Of a stretch of 6,934 bases of DNA, positions 1 to 5,955 are shown in pieces (positions within the stretch are counted from its first letter, which is position 1; each line of letters begins with the position of its first letter). A model generated the notes under the pieces. That model saw only the letters and a program-made list of their open reading frames with translations. It was not told the DNA's origin and made no database searches. The stretch covers positions 1-6,934 of the forward strand of contig JACRGO010000179.1 of the NCBI GenBank assembly GCA_016212295.1, read 5' to 3'. The DNA comes from Nitrospinota bacterium (GTDB taxonomy: Bacteria; Nitrospinota; Nitrospinia; JACRGO01). The translations under genes and the position numbers were made by a program.

Positions 1-23
1 CCTCAGAAATAATCCTGCGGGGG

Positions 24-52
24 AGAATAAAGGGATATATTTTAAAATTCAA
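24..52 (-). promoter_or_regulatory. weak candidate sigma70-type promoter for a gene beyond the left edge
   Basis: On the minus strand a TTGAAT box (plus positions 47-52) is followed after exactly 17 bases by TATTCT (24-29). Each box matches four of six consensus positions. The surrounding 156 bases carry no gene and lie downstream of the small membrane protein gene, so a promoter for the next minus-strand gene, outside the window, is plausible. AT-rich DNA gives such matches by chance, so this is a guess. Confidence 0.2.
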
Positions 53-156
53 GTCGGTAACACCCATAAAACGACTATTTTGTTTTAAAAAACAGTATGT
101 TAGAGCATGCTATGACAATTTTAACCGGACAGCAGTGATAAAATCATAAATTTTCA

Positions 157-507
157 TTATGGTTTCCAATCCCAAGCCGCGCGTCCAAGCATAAAAAAAG
201 TAACTATTAATAATGGTAACACATATTGCACGGCAACAAAGCCTTTTCCAAAAAGTAACGCCGACGCAGCCGCAATGGATCTCATGGCATAAATAACGGC
301 CAAGGCAATGACCACTCTTCGGTATCCATGGTAAATAAACCAGGACAAGGCCATGAACAAAAGCCCTATAACCGGAACAATTATTTTTACACGGACACCG
401 AAATCGTGGGGCGGCATGGTATAAAAAAAGACAACCATATATGCAACGCCCATTATAACATAGGCACATGCGGCCTGACGGTATTTTTTTAAGTGGAGAT
501 AAGTCAA
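157..507 (-). CDS. small four-helix integral membrane protein, function unknown
   Basis: The family is not recognised with certainty. The 116-residue product is almost entirely hydrophobic, with four likely membrane helices at about residues 13-31, 41-60, 64-86 and 89-108. Short basic or polar loops separate them, including HGYRR at 60-64. It ends in a tryptophan-containing tail, AAWDWKP. The frame opens only with TTG at 507, because an in-frame stop lies 18 bases upstream and no ATG or GTG falls between; no clear Shine-Dalgarno sequence precedes it. Internal ATGs at residues 19 and 24 would cut into helix 1, so TTG is preferred. The gene follows argG by 165 bases that include a repeat element, so joint transcription is uncertain. 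The coherent helix pattern supports a real gene; the weak start is the main doubt. Confidence 0.6.
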   Translation of the reverse strand: MTYLHLKKYRQAACAYVIMGVAYMVVFFYTMPPHDFGVRVKIIVPVIGLLFMALSWFIYHGYRRVVIALAVIYAMRSIAAASALLFGKGFVAVQYVLPLLIVTFFMLGRAAWDWKP

Positions 508-627
508 AATTTTATGGGAAATACTTTAAGATTAAATGGTTATATATAAAAATAAAAAGTAATATGTGAGGACAGTAGCAAGAAATACGAAACAAGGACC
601 AAATATTGCCAAGGCTTTTAGTTTAGG

Positions 628-681
628 TGATTTCGCCATTTTGATATTCGAATTTATTTCGGATTTCGATATTCAATATTC
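628..681 (-). repeat. heptad-period repeat element at the 3' end of argG
   Basis: Read on the minus strand from 681, the sequence divides into seven-base words: GAATATT, GAATATC, GAAATCC, GAAATAA. A four-base break ATTC (650-653) follows, then GAATATC, AAAATGGC and GAAATCA. All but one of the words begin with GAA. The element overlaps the end of argG: the last two codons (GAA, TAT) and the TGA stop are made from the first two heptads. I could not find a convincing opposite arm in the following 100 bases (plus 530-627), so it is either a single-arm or a decayed element. Its layout matches the palindromic element upstream of the TPR gene, although the words differ. Confidence 0.6.
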
Positions 682-1905
682 TCCCCTCCCCTGCCCTTTC
701 ATCTTCTTTTGGGCCTTAAGCGGAATGGCATTGATGTTGATGAAACCAGTGGCGTTGGTGGGGTCATAGCGCCCTTCATCCTTGTCCATTGAGGCGATGT
801 CGGCGTCATACAGCGAATTGGGAGACCTGCGGCCGGTCACCATGCAGTTTCCCTTATAGAGTTCCAGCCTGACCTCGCCGCTCACCCCTTTCTGGCTTTC
901 CGCTATCATGGCCTTCAACACCCTGGCCTCCGGCGAGAACCAGAAACCGTTGTACACCAGGCGTGCGAACCTGGGCATGAGGGAGTCCTTCAAGTGGATA
1001 ACTTCACGGTCCAGGGTGATGGACTCCATGGCGCGGTGGGCGATATGCAGGATTGTCCCGCCAGGCGTTTCGTACACGCCTCGCGATTTCATCCCCACGA
1101 ACCTGGATTCCACCATGTCCACCCGCCCTATACCGTTTTCTCCCCCTATTTCGTTCAATCTGGAAAGAAGGGCCGCCGGAGAAAGGGCCTTCCCATCCAC
1201 CTTCTTAGGGTTGCCATCCTCAAATTCGATCAAAAGCTCAGTGGTCTTGTCCGGCGCGTCCTTTGGCGATCTGGAAAGCTCGAACATATCCGCCGGCGGC
1301 TTCATCCACGGGTCTTCCAATATCCCGGCCTCGAAACTGATGTGCATGAGGTTCTCATCGGAACTCCACGGCTTGGAGGCAGTGGCCTTGACTGGTATCC
1401 CGTTTTCCTCGGCGTACTGGATCAGCTCTTTTCGTCCCGGAAATTTCTGGAAAAACGCCGGATCACGCCAAGGGGCCACGACCTTGATATCAGGCTTCAA
1501 TGCGTAATAGGTTAATTCAAATCGTACCTGGTCGTTCCCCTTCCCGGTGGCGCCGTGGGCCACGTAATCTGCCCCCACCTTTTCGGCCAGATCGATCTGC
1601 CGTTTAGCTATCAATGGACGGGCAATGGACGTGCCCAGGAGATATGTTCCCTCGTAAAGCGCGTTTGCCTGAATCAGGGGAAAAATATAATCTCGAACAA
1701 ACTCTTCCCGCACATCATCCACCACCACTTCCATCGCGCCTGATTTTTTCCCCTTTTCCTTAATTGCGTCCAGGTTTTCCACCTTCTGCCCCAGATTGAC
1801 CAAAAGGCCGTAAACTTCGTAACCACGGTTTGAAAGCCAGTGGACCAGTACAGAGGTGTCAAGTCCGCCGGAATACGCCAGAACCATTTTTTTGTTGTTT
1901 GACAT
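673..1905 (-). CDS. argG: argininosuccinate synthase
   Basis: The enzyme catalyses ATP-dependent condensation of citrulline with aspartate to argininosuccinate, AMP and pyrophosphate, the penultimate step of arginine synthesis in the cytoplasm. The 410-residue length fits the family. The ATP-binding P-loop-like motif SGGLDTS is at residues 12-18 within AYSGGLDTSVL. The signature GTSIARPLIAK is at 91-101 and HGATGKGNDQVRFE at 117-130; APWRDPAF and KPWSSDENLMHISFE follow in the expected order. The C-terminal segment contains YDPTNATGFI. No motif is missing or frameshifted. The ATG at 1905 is preceded by AGGAG at a good distance. The last residues (GQGRGEY) are unlike the usual end of the family, and the final two codons and stop lie in a repeat element. 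No argF or argH is in the window. The gene is richer in G+C than the flanking membrane and SGNH genes. Confidence 0.98.
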   Translation of the reverse strand: MSNNKKMVLAYSGGLDTSVLVHWLSNRGYEVYGLLVNLGQKVENLDAIKEKGKKSGAMEVVVDDVREEFVRDYIFPLIQANALYEGTYLLGTSIARPLIAKRQIDLAEKVGADYVAHGATGKGNDQVRFELTYYALKPDIKVVAPWRDPAFFQKFPGRKELIQYAEENGIPVKATASKPWSSDENLMHISFEAGILEDPWMKPPADMFELSRSPKDAPDKTTELLIEFEDGNPKKVDGKALSPAALLSRLNEIGGENGIGRVDMVESRFVGMKSRGVYETPGGTILHIAHRAMESITLDREVIHLKDSLMPRFARLVYNGFWFSPEARVLKAMIAESQKGVSGEVRLELYKGNCMVTGRRSPNSLYDADIASMDKDEGRYDPTNATGFININAIPLKAQKKMKGQGRGEY

Positions 1906-1912
1906 TTATTCA

Positions 1913-1917
1913 CTCCT
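1913..1917 (-). promoter_or_regulatory. Shine-Dalgarno sequence of argG
   Basis: Minus-strand AGGAG lies seven bases before the argG ATG (context TTTAGGAGTGAATAAATG). It is the clearest ribosome binding site in the window and fixes the argG start at 1905. Confidence 0.85.
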
Positions 1918-1955
1918 AAAATAAATTTTGGACATATATCAAGAAGAAATAAAGA

Positions 1956-1983
1956 AGCCGGAATCCAGGAGCCAGAATATGAA
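1956..1983. repeat. short heptad-period repeat remnant between the SGNH gene and argG
   Basis: Plus strand divides into AGCCGGA, ATCCAGG, AGCCAGA and the weaker ATATGAA, a period of seven bases. The remaining 101-base spacer between the SGNH stop and the argG start is AT-rich with no palindrome. Only three good units are present, so this is a modest call; words of this CCAGAAT/CCAGGAG type are familiar as intergenic repeats in environmental genomes. Confidence 0.4.
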
Positions 1984-2006
1984 AAAAATTGCAACTCTTA
2001 ACCTTA

Positions 2007-3101
2007 CTATCGGTTAATCATTTCCCTGAATTTTGGATCATTGGAAATCCGAGAGAAAATGGCATCGGCTATGACCTTATGCCCTGCCTCGTTAGGATGG
2101 GCGTCATAAGGAAATTTTGTGTCGATCCACAACTGCCGCAAATTTTCCCAATCATTTTTTTTCATATGGAACTGAAAGAAGTCGTATAAATCCAAAACAC
2201 CGTACCCGAATTTAGTTAGATGAAATACCAATTTTTTATGGAGAAACAGGTAGTGTGGGTCCTTGTTACGGTCTGGGACTCGCTTTATCCAAGGATCACC
2301 AATCACGATATATGGCAGGATACCGTTTTTCTCAGCGCTAGAGGCGATTTCCTTCAACGCGTTCAGGTGGTTGTCGTAATCCGGGCCTTCCACAAAATTA
2401 CCCTGGAACAATTTATTAACGTTTTTATAATAAATCCTGTCCTTGTTCAGGAAATACCGGACCCTCCTGACGGTCCACTTTATCAGGGCGGAATGCAGGA
2501 AGTTATCTCCTACCCCTGGAGCTATATAATCCGGTGGATAGAGCTCGCCCAGCAGTTCCGCGTCATTATGGTCATAGTGCAAAATAAGAACGTGTGGTTT
2601 TACTTTCAGGGCCTTTTTCTTAAAGACCGCTGACTCCACCGCTGAATTGTATCCGGGCACAGCGAAATTGAAGGATCTGAACTTATGTTCTGCATTTGAA
2701 TTATTCAGCAACCCCTCCAATAGGCGTAAATATGTATCCTCCTGCTCCACTCCCCATCCGAACATTGAGGAATCGCCCACGCCCGCGATTCGTATTTTTT
2801 TATCATTCGAGGAATCATTGCCCGTATCGCTTTTTCCAACTCTCAGCCCTTCCGCATTGGTTTTTACGCTTTTGCCCAAAAAAGACGTGTCTAAATCAGG
2901 TATAAGTTCATAAAAAATTTCAGGGTCCTGGCTAGGCCGGACCAATTTCTTGGCGCCCTCATTGCCGCGTAATCCTATTTCCAGGCGTTCCTTGCTGATT
3001 TCATCCTGAAAAAAAAATCTGACAATGATTTCGCCGGATAAAAAACAAACACTCAAGGAAAATATTGCGACATATATATTTATCAGAATATTTTTTTTCA
3101 T
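2007..3101 (-). CDS. membrane-anchored SGNH/GDSL-family hydrolase
   Basis: This is a probable esterase or acyl-transferring enzyme of the SGNH fold, acting outside the cytoplasmic membrane; its substrate is unknown. All four family blocks are present (364-residue numbering): VGDSSMFGWGV with the nucleophile Ser111, VPGYNS with Gly150, HYDHNDA with Asn179, and YDAHPNEAGH with Asp333 and His335. The N-terminus (MKKNILINIYVAIFSLSVCF) is a signal anchor of about 20 hydrophobic residues after two lysines. The ATG at 3101 overlaps the stop of the preceding TPR gene (TAATG), which suggests translational coupling. A GTG at 3113 would add four residues and is less likely, because the ATG directly precedes the lysines of the anchor. 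Members of this family are common in surface polysaccharide loci, but that role is inference here. Two homopolymer runs lie near the 5' end (eight A in codons 2-4, nine T near residue 30). Confidence 0.85.
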   Translation of the reverse strand: MKKNILINIYVAIFSLSVCFLSGEIIVRFFFQDEISKERLEIGLRGNEGAKKLVRPSQDPEIFYELIPDLDTSFLGKSVKTNAEGLRVGKSDTGNDSSNDKKIRIAGVGDSSMFGWGVEQEDTYLRLLEGLLNNSNAEHKFRSFNFAVPGYNSAVESAVFKKKALKVKPHVLILHYDHNDAELLGELYPPDYIAPGVGDNFLHSALIKWTVRRVRYFLNKDRIYYKNVNKLFQGNFVEGPDYDNHLNALKEIASSAEKNGILPYIVIGDPWIKRVPDRNKDPHYLFLHKKLVFHLTKFGYGVLDLYDFFQFHMKKNDWENLRQLWIDTKFPYDAHPNEAGHKVIADAIFSRISNDPKFREMINR

Positions 3102-3103
3102 TA
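3099..3103 (-). promoter_or_regulatory. TAATG stop/start overlap coupling the TPR and SGNH genes
   Basis: The TAA stop of the TPR gene (3103-3101) shares its last A with the ATG of the SGNH gene (3101-3099). Only a weak GAG lies upstream, so initiation probably depends on ribosomes finishing the TPR frame. This is good evidence that the two proteins are made together. Confidence 0.7.
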
Positions 3104-4777
3104 CGACGCGCACTCATTGAGCTTCTTTATCATCTCCTCCCTGAGATTGCGTAAGTCGCGATACCGGTCGAAACGTTCCGCGGCCATGATCCTTGGGTTA
3201 ATGTAAATGGCCTCCATCAACCGGAAGGACGCCTGGGCCTGGTTCTGCGTTTCCAGATAAGCCATGGCAAGGTCGCACAGGACCCATTCCTTTCCCCTGG
3301 GGTTGAATTTAAGTATGTCCTTATAAACATGGTACGCCTCTTCCTGGCGTCCATGTTCGCGAAGATACACGGCATGGTTCAGTCCGGCGGTCTTTAAGTT
3401 CTCAACCACTATGTTCCTGTCCGGGATTTCGTGGCCAAGCAGTTCCATGTAGATCTGAAACGCCTTGCCTTCATGCCCGTTCTTCCTTAATTCCACAGCA
3501 TAGTTGTTGAAGGCCGGCCCCACGAAGGAAGGGTCCTCGTCGATCACCTGACGGAAAATTTTCTCGGCCTTTTCGTATTCCTGGTTCCTGGCGAGCAGGA
3601 TGGCTTGATCGATCCGTATATCCATCTCCAAGTCCGGGTCCACGTAATCTATTGAGCTTGTATTTTTTATTACTCTTGCCGATAATTTGGAAATTTCCCT
3701 TTCAAAATCCTCCAGGCCCATCTCCCGGAAATCAGCCTCTCCCAGAGCGGCCACCACCGGGGCGTAAGGCGATTTCGGAAGTCTTTCCGGAGAGCCGGCA
3801 TTGTCCCTTGCCATTTTGTCTATCAAGGATTCGGCCTCCTTGAGGTGTTTCATCGCCAGGGCGAACAAGGTCTTGATTTTTTCAGGGTTGTCCTTGTTCT
3901 CCTTGATCAGGACAAAACAACAGGCCGCAATTTTTGCGTAGGGGGATGGCACGGATTGCTCGAGCTTGTTCGCCTCCCTGTAATCCGATAATGCGGGCAT
4001 GAACTTCTTGCTCTTGTAATAGGCGTCTCCTCTTTCCACAAGCGCCTGGAAATTGGCATGAATCGAGATCGCCTCAGTGAAAACCTTTATCGCCTCCTCG
4101 TACTCTCCCTTTTGGAACAACTCCTCGCCCCTGGTGAGGAGTTCCTTGTATTTGTTAACTTTTTCCATGTCGCCGTCCTTTAAGGCGATTGGGTCCTTTT
4201 TTTCAGGAGTGGCCGCGGCGGTCATCATTTTGTGGAAGCTGAGCAAGTCCTTAAGGATTTCTTCAATATTAGTGTCTATTTCAGCGTTGGTGGTAAGAAA
4301 ACTGGCGTACCTGATCCCGAAATTTCCCAGGAGCCTGAAGATATCCTGCTGCTTTTGAGAGGAATAGGAGAGGAAAAACACCGGTATAAGCGTTTTAAAG
4401 GACGTATTTGGAGCGCTGCTCTTGATTGCCCTTAATAAATTGACAAGGTTATGCCCCCCTGTTTGCGGCCGGTAATGCAGGAGGATCAAATAATCGGACT
4501 TCAGCCATTTAACTATATTGGCTATCAGCGCGCCGGTTTGTTGCGCGGGTTGTGGATAGGTGTGGAACCCGACCCTTTCCAAAACATTAGCAAGGTTGGC
4601 GCTCAAGGTCTTGTCATCCAGACTGAAGGGCAAATGGGAGTGCTTCTTAACCAGATCCCTTAATTTCGCCTTATAAACCGCAATCAGCTTCTGCCTCACC
4701 GGGAGCTTTTGAGAGGCGGTTTCGGATTCGGATGATGCGGCGTTATTATCGTTGCTGGAATCACTGTTCATGCGCAT
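3101..4777 (-). CDS. TPR protein with possible receiver-like N-terminal domain
   Basis: The 558-residue product is cytoplasmic; no signal or membrane segment is seen. Residues 1-25 are a Ser/Asn/Glu-rich disordered leader. Residues 60-178 alternate hydrophobic strands and helices (YLILLHY at 96-102, LIPVFFLSY at 130-138, IRYASFLTT at 155-163) in an order reminiscent of CheY-like receivers. The phospho-acceptor Asp expected after the third strand and the Lys after the fifth are not visible, so it would be a pseudo-receiver. TPR-type helix pairs follow at about 208-241, 243-276, 389-418, 420-450, 463-495 and 497-528, with a helical linker between the second and third. TPRs bind protein partners, so an adaptor or regulatory role is likely. 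The ATG at 4777 has a short AGG upstream; a second ATG at 4771 is possible. The gene overlaps the SGNH gene by one base. The TPR call is firm; the receiver assignment is inference. Confidence 0.8.
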   Translation of the reverse strand: MRMNSDSSNDNNAASSESETASQKLPVRQKLIAVYKAKLRDLVKKHSHLPFSLDDKTLSANLANVLERVGFHTYPQPAQQTGALIANIVKWLKSDYLILLHYRPQTGGHNLVNLLRAIKSSAPNTSFKTLIPVFFLSYSSQKQQDIFRLLGNFGIRYASFLTTNAEIDTNIEEILKDLLSFHKMMTAAATPEKKDPIALKDGDMEKVNKYKELLTRGEELFQKGEYEEAIKVFTEAISIHANFQALVERGDAYYKSKKFMPALSDYREANKLEQSVPSPYAKIAACCFVLIKENKDNPEKIKTLFALAMKHLKEAESLIDKMARDNAGSPERLPKSPYAPVVAALGEADFREMGLEDFEREISKLSARVIKNTSSIDYVDPDLEMDIRIDQAILLARNQEYEKAEKIFRQVIDEDPSFVGPAFNNYAVELRKNGHEGKAFQIYMELLGHEIPDRNIVVENLKTAGLNHAVYLREHGRQEEAYHVYKDILKFNPRGKEWVLCDLAMAYLETQNQAQASFRLMEAIYINPRIMAAERFDRYRDLRNLREEMIKKLNECAS

Positions 4778-4788
4778 AATGCCTATAA

Positions 4789-4815
4789 AAGATATTTAAA
4801 AAATCCAAATGTCAA
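4789..4815 (-). promoter_or_regulatory. weak candidate promoter of the TPR gene, partly inside a repeat
   Basis: The outer end of the palindromic repeat supplies a perfect TTGACA on the minus strand (plus 4810-4815). The best -10-like box, TATCTT (4789-4794), is only 15 bases away and would leave a very short leader before the ATG at 4777. The -35 match is striking but the rest is poor, so this is a low-confidence call. Confidence 0.2.
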
Positions 4816-4938
4816 ATAACAAATAAATCTCAATAACCAAAATTACAAAGAACAAACAAGGAAAAGGAATTGTTTTGTTTATTCGGTAATTGTAATTTGA
4901 AATTTATTTGAAATTTGCTATTTGTCATTTGGGATTTT
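4801..4938. repeat. long imperfect palindrome built of CAAATNN heptads
   Basis: The left arm (about 4801-4855) reads CAAATGT, CAAATAA, CAAATAA, ATCT, CAATAAC, CAAAATTA, CAAAGAA. The complement of the right arm (about 4880-4938) reads CAAATGA, CAAATAG, CAAATTT, CAAATAA, ATTT, CAAATTA, CAATTAC. The arms therefore pair imperfectly and differ by one whole heptad. The AT-rich centre (about 4856-4879) has no coding potential. No transposase or target duplication is evident. It resembles a non-autonomous, MITE-like or STRR-like intergenic repeat located between the deacetylase stop and the TPR start. Confidence 0.75.
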
Positions 4939-4949
4939 GTTTCACTTTT

Positions 4950-4969
4950 GGTCGCGGCGAAACCGCGCC
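4950..4969. other. GC-rich hairpin inside the repeat-rich spacer
   Basis: CGCGG (4953-4957) and CCGCG (4963-4967) flank a five-base loop CGAAA. Outer GG (4950-4951) and CC (4968-4969) add two pairs around a bulged T. Its G+C content stands out against the AT-rich surroundings. No T-run follows on the minus strand, and only a short TTTT follows on the plus strand, so it is not a convincing intrinsic terminator. It sits inside a larger inverted repeat, 4927-4938 with 4979-4990. Confidence 0.55.
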
Positions 4970-4979
4970 ATGTTTTGAA

Positions 4980-5011
4980 AAATCCCAAATCTTAAATCCC
5001 AAATCTAAAAT
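4980..5011. repeat. AAATCCC/AAATCTN heptad tandem overlapping the deacetylase stop
   Basis: Plus strand reads AAATCCC, AAATCTT, AAATCCC, AAATCTA, AAAT with a strict seven-base period (or two copies of a 14-mer). The TAG stop of the deacetylase gene (5005-5007) and its final Phe codon lie inside it. The first unit with its flanking A pairs perfectly over 12 bases with 4927-4938, the right end of the neighbouring palindrome. Confidence 0.7.
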
Positions 5012-5784
5012 GCCTCTCCTTCCTTCACCCATTTCTCGATATCCGCCATGCCCTTGCGCGTAGGCAAGGATTTGCTGTTCTGTAAATGGCCGGGATGGAA
5101 TCCGGCGAGATGCGCGATGTCGTTAAGACCCACGGCTTCGGTTGAAAAGAAGGGCTCCCCGTATTTCGCGCGAATCAGGCTGCCGTAATAAAGTCCGCGC
5201 CCTGTCAAAATATCCTTCATATACTCCTTCCTTTCCGGAGTATAAAACTGCGATTCATAACAGCGGCATGCCTCAAGTTTTTTCTCGAAAAACGTGGTCA
5301 CGTCCAGAATAAAGGCCGGTTGCTGAATGATCCTTTTATGGTTGGCGCCGTGGTAAAAAAGAAGATCAGCGAAATGAGGGGCGCCCTTCATGGAGGTCTT
5401 GGTCAATTTCGCGTGAAACCTGGCCTCGACAGAGAGGCGTGACCCTGCGGTATGGTCCGGGTGGATGTCCTCATCGTAATGCGTGAATATAATGGAAGGC
5501 CGGAGTTCGCGGTAAACCTCAGCGATCTTTTCCCTGGCGTCCAGGTTTTCAGTAAGGTAACGGTTTGGCAGGTCCAAGGTGATCCTTGCATCCACGTTCA
5601 GGATTCTGGAGGCCCTGTCCCTTTCCTCCATTCTTTTCTCAGGGGCGCCGAAGGGGGTGGGCTCTCCGTTCGTCAAGTCCAGTATGCCCACCCGGTACCC
5701 TTTCTCCTTGAAGAGAAGGATGGACCCCGCCATGCTCATTTCTATGTCGTCCGGGTGGCAGCCTACACAAAGTATATCGATCAT
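5005..5784 (-). CDS. PIG-L/LmbE-family zinc deacetylase, BshB1-like
   Basis: This family hydrolyses N-acetyl groups from GlcNAc-type conjugates, for example GlcNAc-malate in bacillithiol synthesis, in the cytoplasm with one catalytic zinc. The zinc and catalytic motif HPDD is at residues 10-13 (VGCHPDDIE) and the second, HPDH, at 108-111 (THYDEDIHPDH). LDLTNGEPTPFGAPEKRMEE at 36-55 and the C-terminal KYGEPFF at 207-213 match the BshB1 branch best. At 259 residues it is slightly longer than typical, with an extra tail from about 225. The ATG at 5784 directly precedes the conserved first strand; no strong Shine-Dalgarno is visible. No bshA or bshC is in the window, so bacillithiol synthesis cannot be claimed and another acetylated sugar substrate is equally possible. 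The stop lies in a heptad repeat. Confidence 0.88.
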   Translation of the reverse strand: MIDILCVGCHPDDIEMSMAGSILLFKEKGYRVGILDLTNGEPTPFGAPEKRMEERDRASRILNVDARITLDLPNRYLTENLDAREKIAEVYRELRPSIIFTHYDEDIHPDHTAGSRLSVEARFHAKLTKTSMKGAPHFADLLFYHGANHKRIIQQPAFILDVTTFFEKKLEACRCYESQFYTPERKEYMKDILTGRGLYYGSLIRAKYGEPFFSTEAVGLNDIAHLAGFHPGHLQNSKSLPTRKGMADIEKWVKEGEAF

Positions 5785-5808
5785 TGGATATTATTGCATT
5801 TAAAATTT

Positions 5809-5833
5809 ATGGTAATCGATTTTATTTTACCAT
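5809..5833. other. short AT-rich inverted repeat upstream of the deacetylase gene
   Basis: ATGGTAA (5809-5815) and TTACCAT (5827-5833) form a perfect 7-bp inverted repeat around 11 bases, 25 bases before the deacetylase ATG. It could be an operator-like site or chance in AT-rich DNA. No convincing promoter boxes were seen beside it. Confidence 0.3.
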
Positions 5834-5845
5834 GAAAATACAAAA

Positions 5846-5955
5846 ATTCTCACACGAAGGCACAAAGGCACGAAGAAATAAGAAGACAGAGGACATGAAA
5901 ATCAGTTACTTCCACCTATTTTTTTTCTTGTGCCTTTGTGCCTTCGTGTGAGAAT
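5846..5955. repeat. perfect 26-bp inverted repeat, possible bidirectional terminator
   Basis: The left arm 5846-5871 and right arm 5930-5955 are exact complements over 26 bases, around a 58-base loop. The arms have an eight-base inner period (CACACGAA, GGCACAAA, GGCACGAA). Beyond the perfect part the pairing continues with a one-base bulge. T-runs follow the stem on both strands: TTTTT on the minus strand at 5846-5842 and two runs on the plus strand after 5958. It may therefore end transcription of the WD40 gene. The WD40 stop codon begins at its outer base. It resembles widespread GAAGGCACAAAGGCAC-type mobile intergenic repeats. Confidence 0.8.

Noticed and set aside
104-111. Palindrome AGCATGCT in the left spacer
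   Set aside because: Only eight bases with no extension; expected by chance.
110-469. A 119-residue minus-strand frame overlapping the small membrane protein
   Set aside because: Rich in Cys and Arg with no coherent helix or domain pattern; the overlapping 157-507 frame has four regular membrane helices and is the better candidate.
566-2189. Several open frames on the plus strand across argG and its flanks (566-769, 908-1507, 994-1515, 1555-1743, 1989-2189)
   Set aside because: They lie opposite argG or the SGNH gene end, show no family motif, and their composition follows from the codon use of the real gene.
4801-4938. Palindrome as an insertion sequence or origin of replication
   Set aside because: No transposase frame, no target duplication and no DnaA-box cluster; it is short and built of heptads.
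4950-4969. GC hairpin as an intrinsic terminator of the deacetylase gene
   Set aside because: No T-run follows on the minus strand, the direction of that gene.
5005-5784. Assigning bshB1 as a gene symbol
   Set aside because: Motifs favour this branch, but no bshA or bshC is in view and substrate cannot be told from other PIG-L enzymes.
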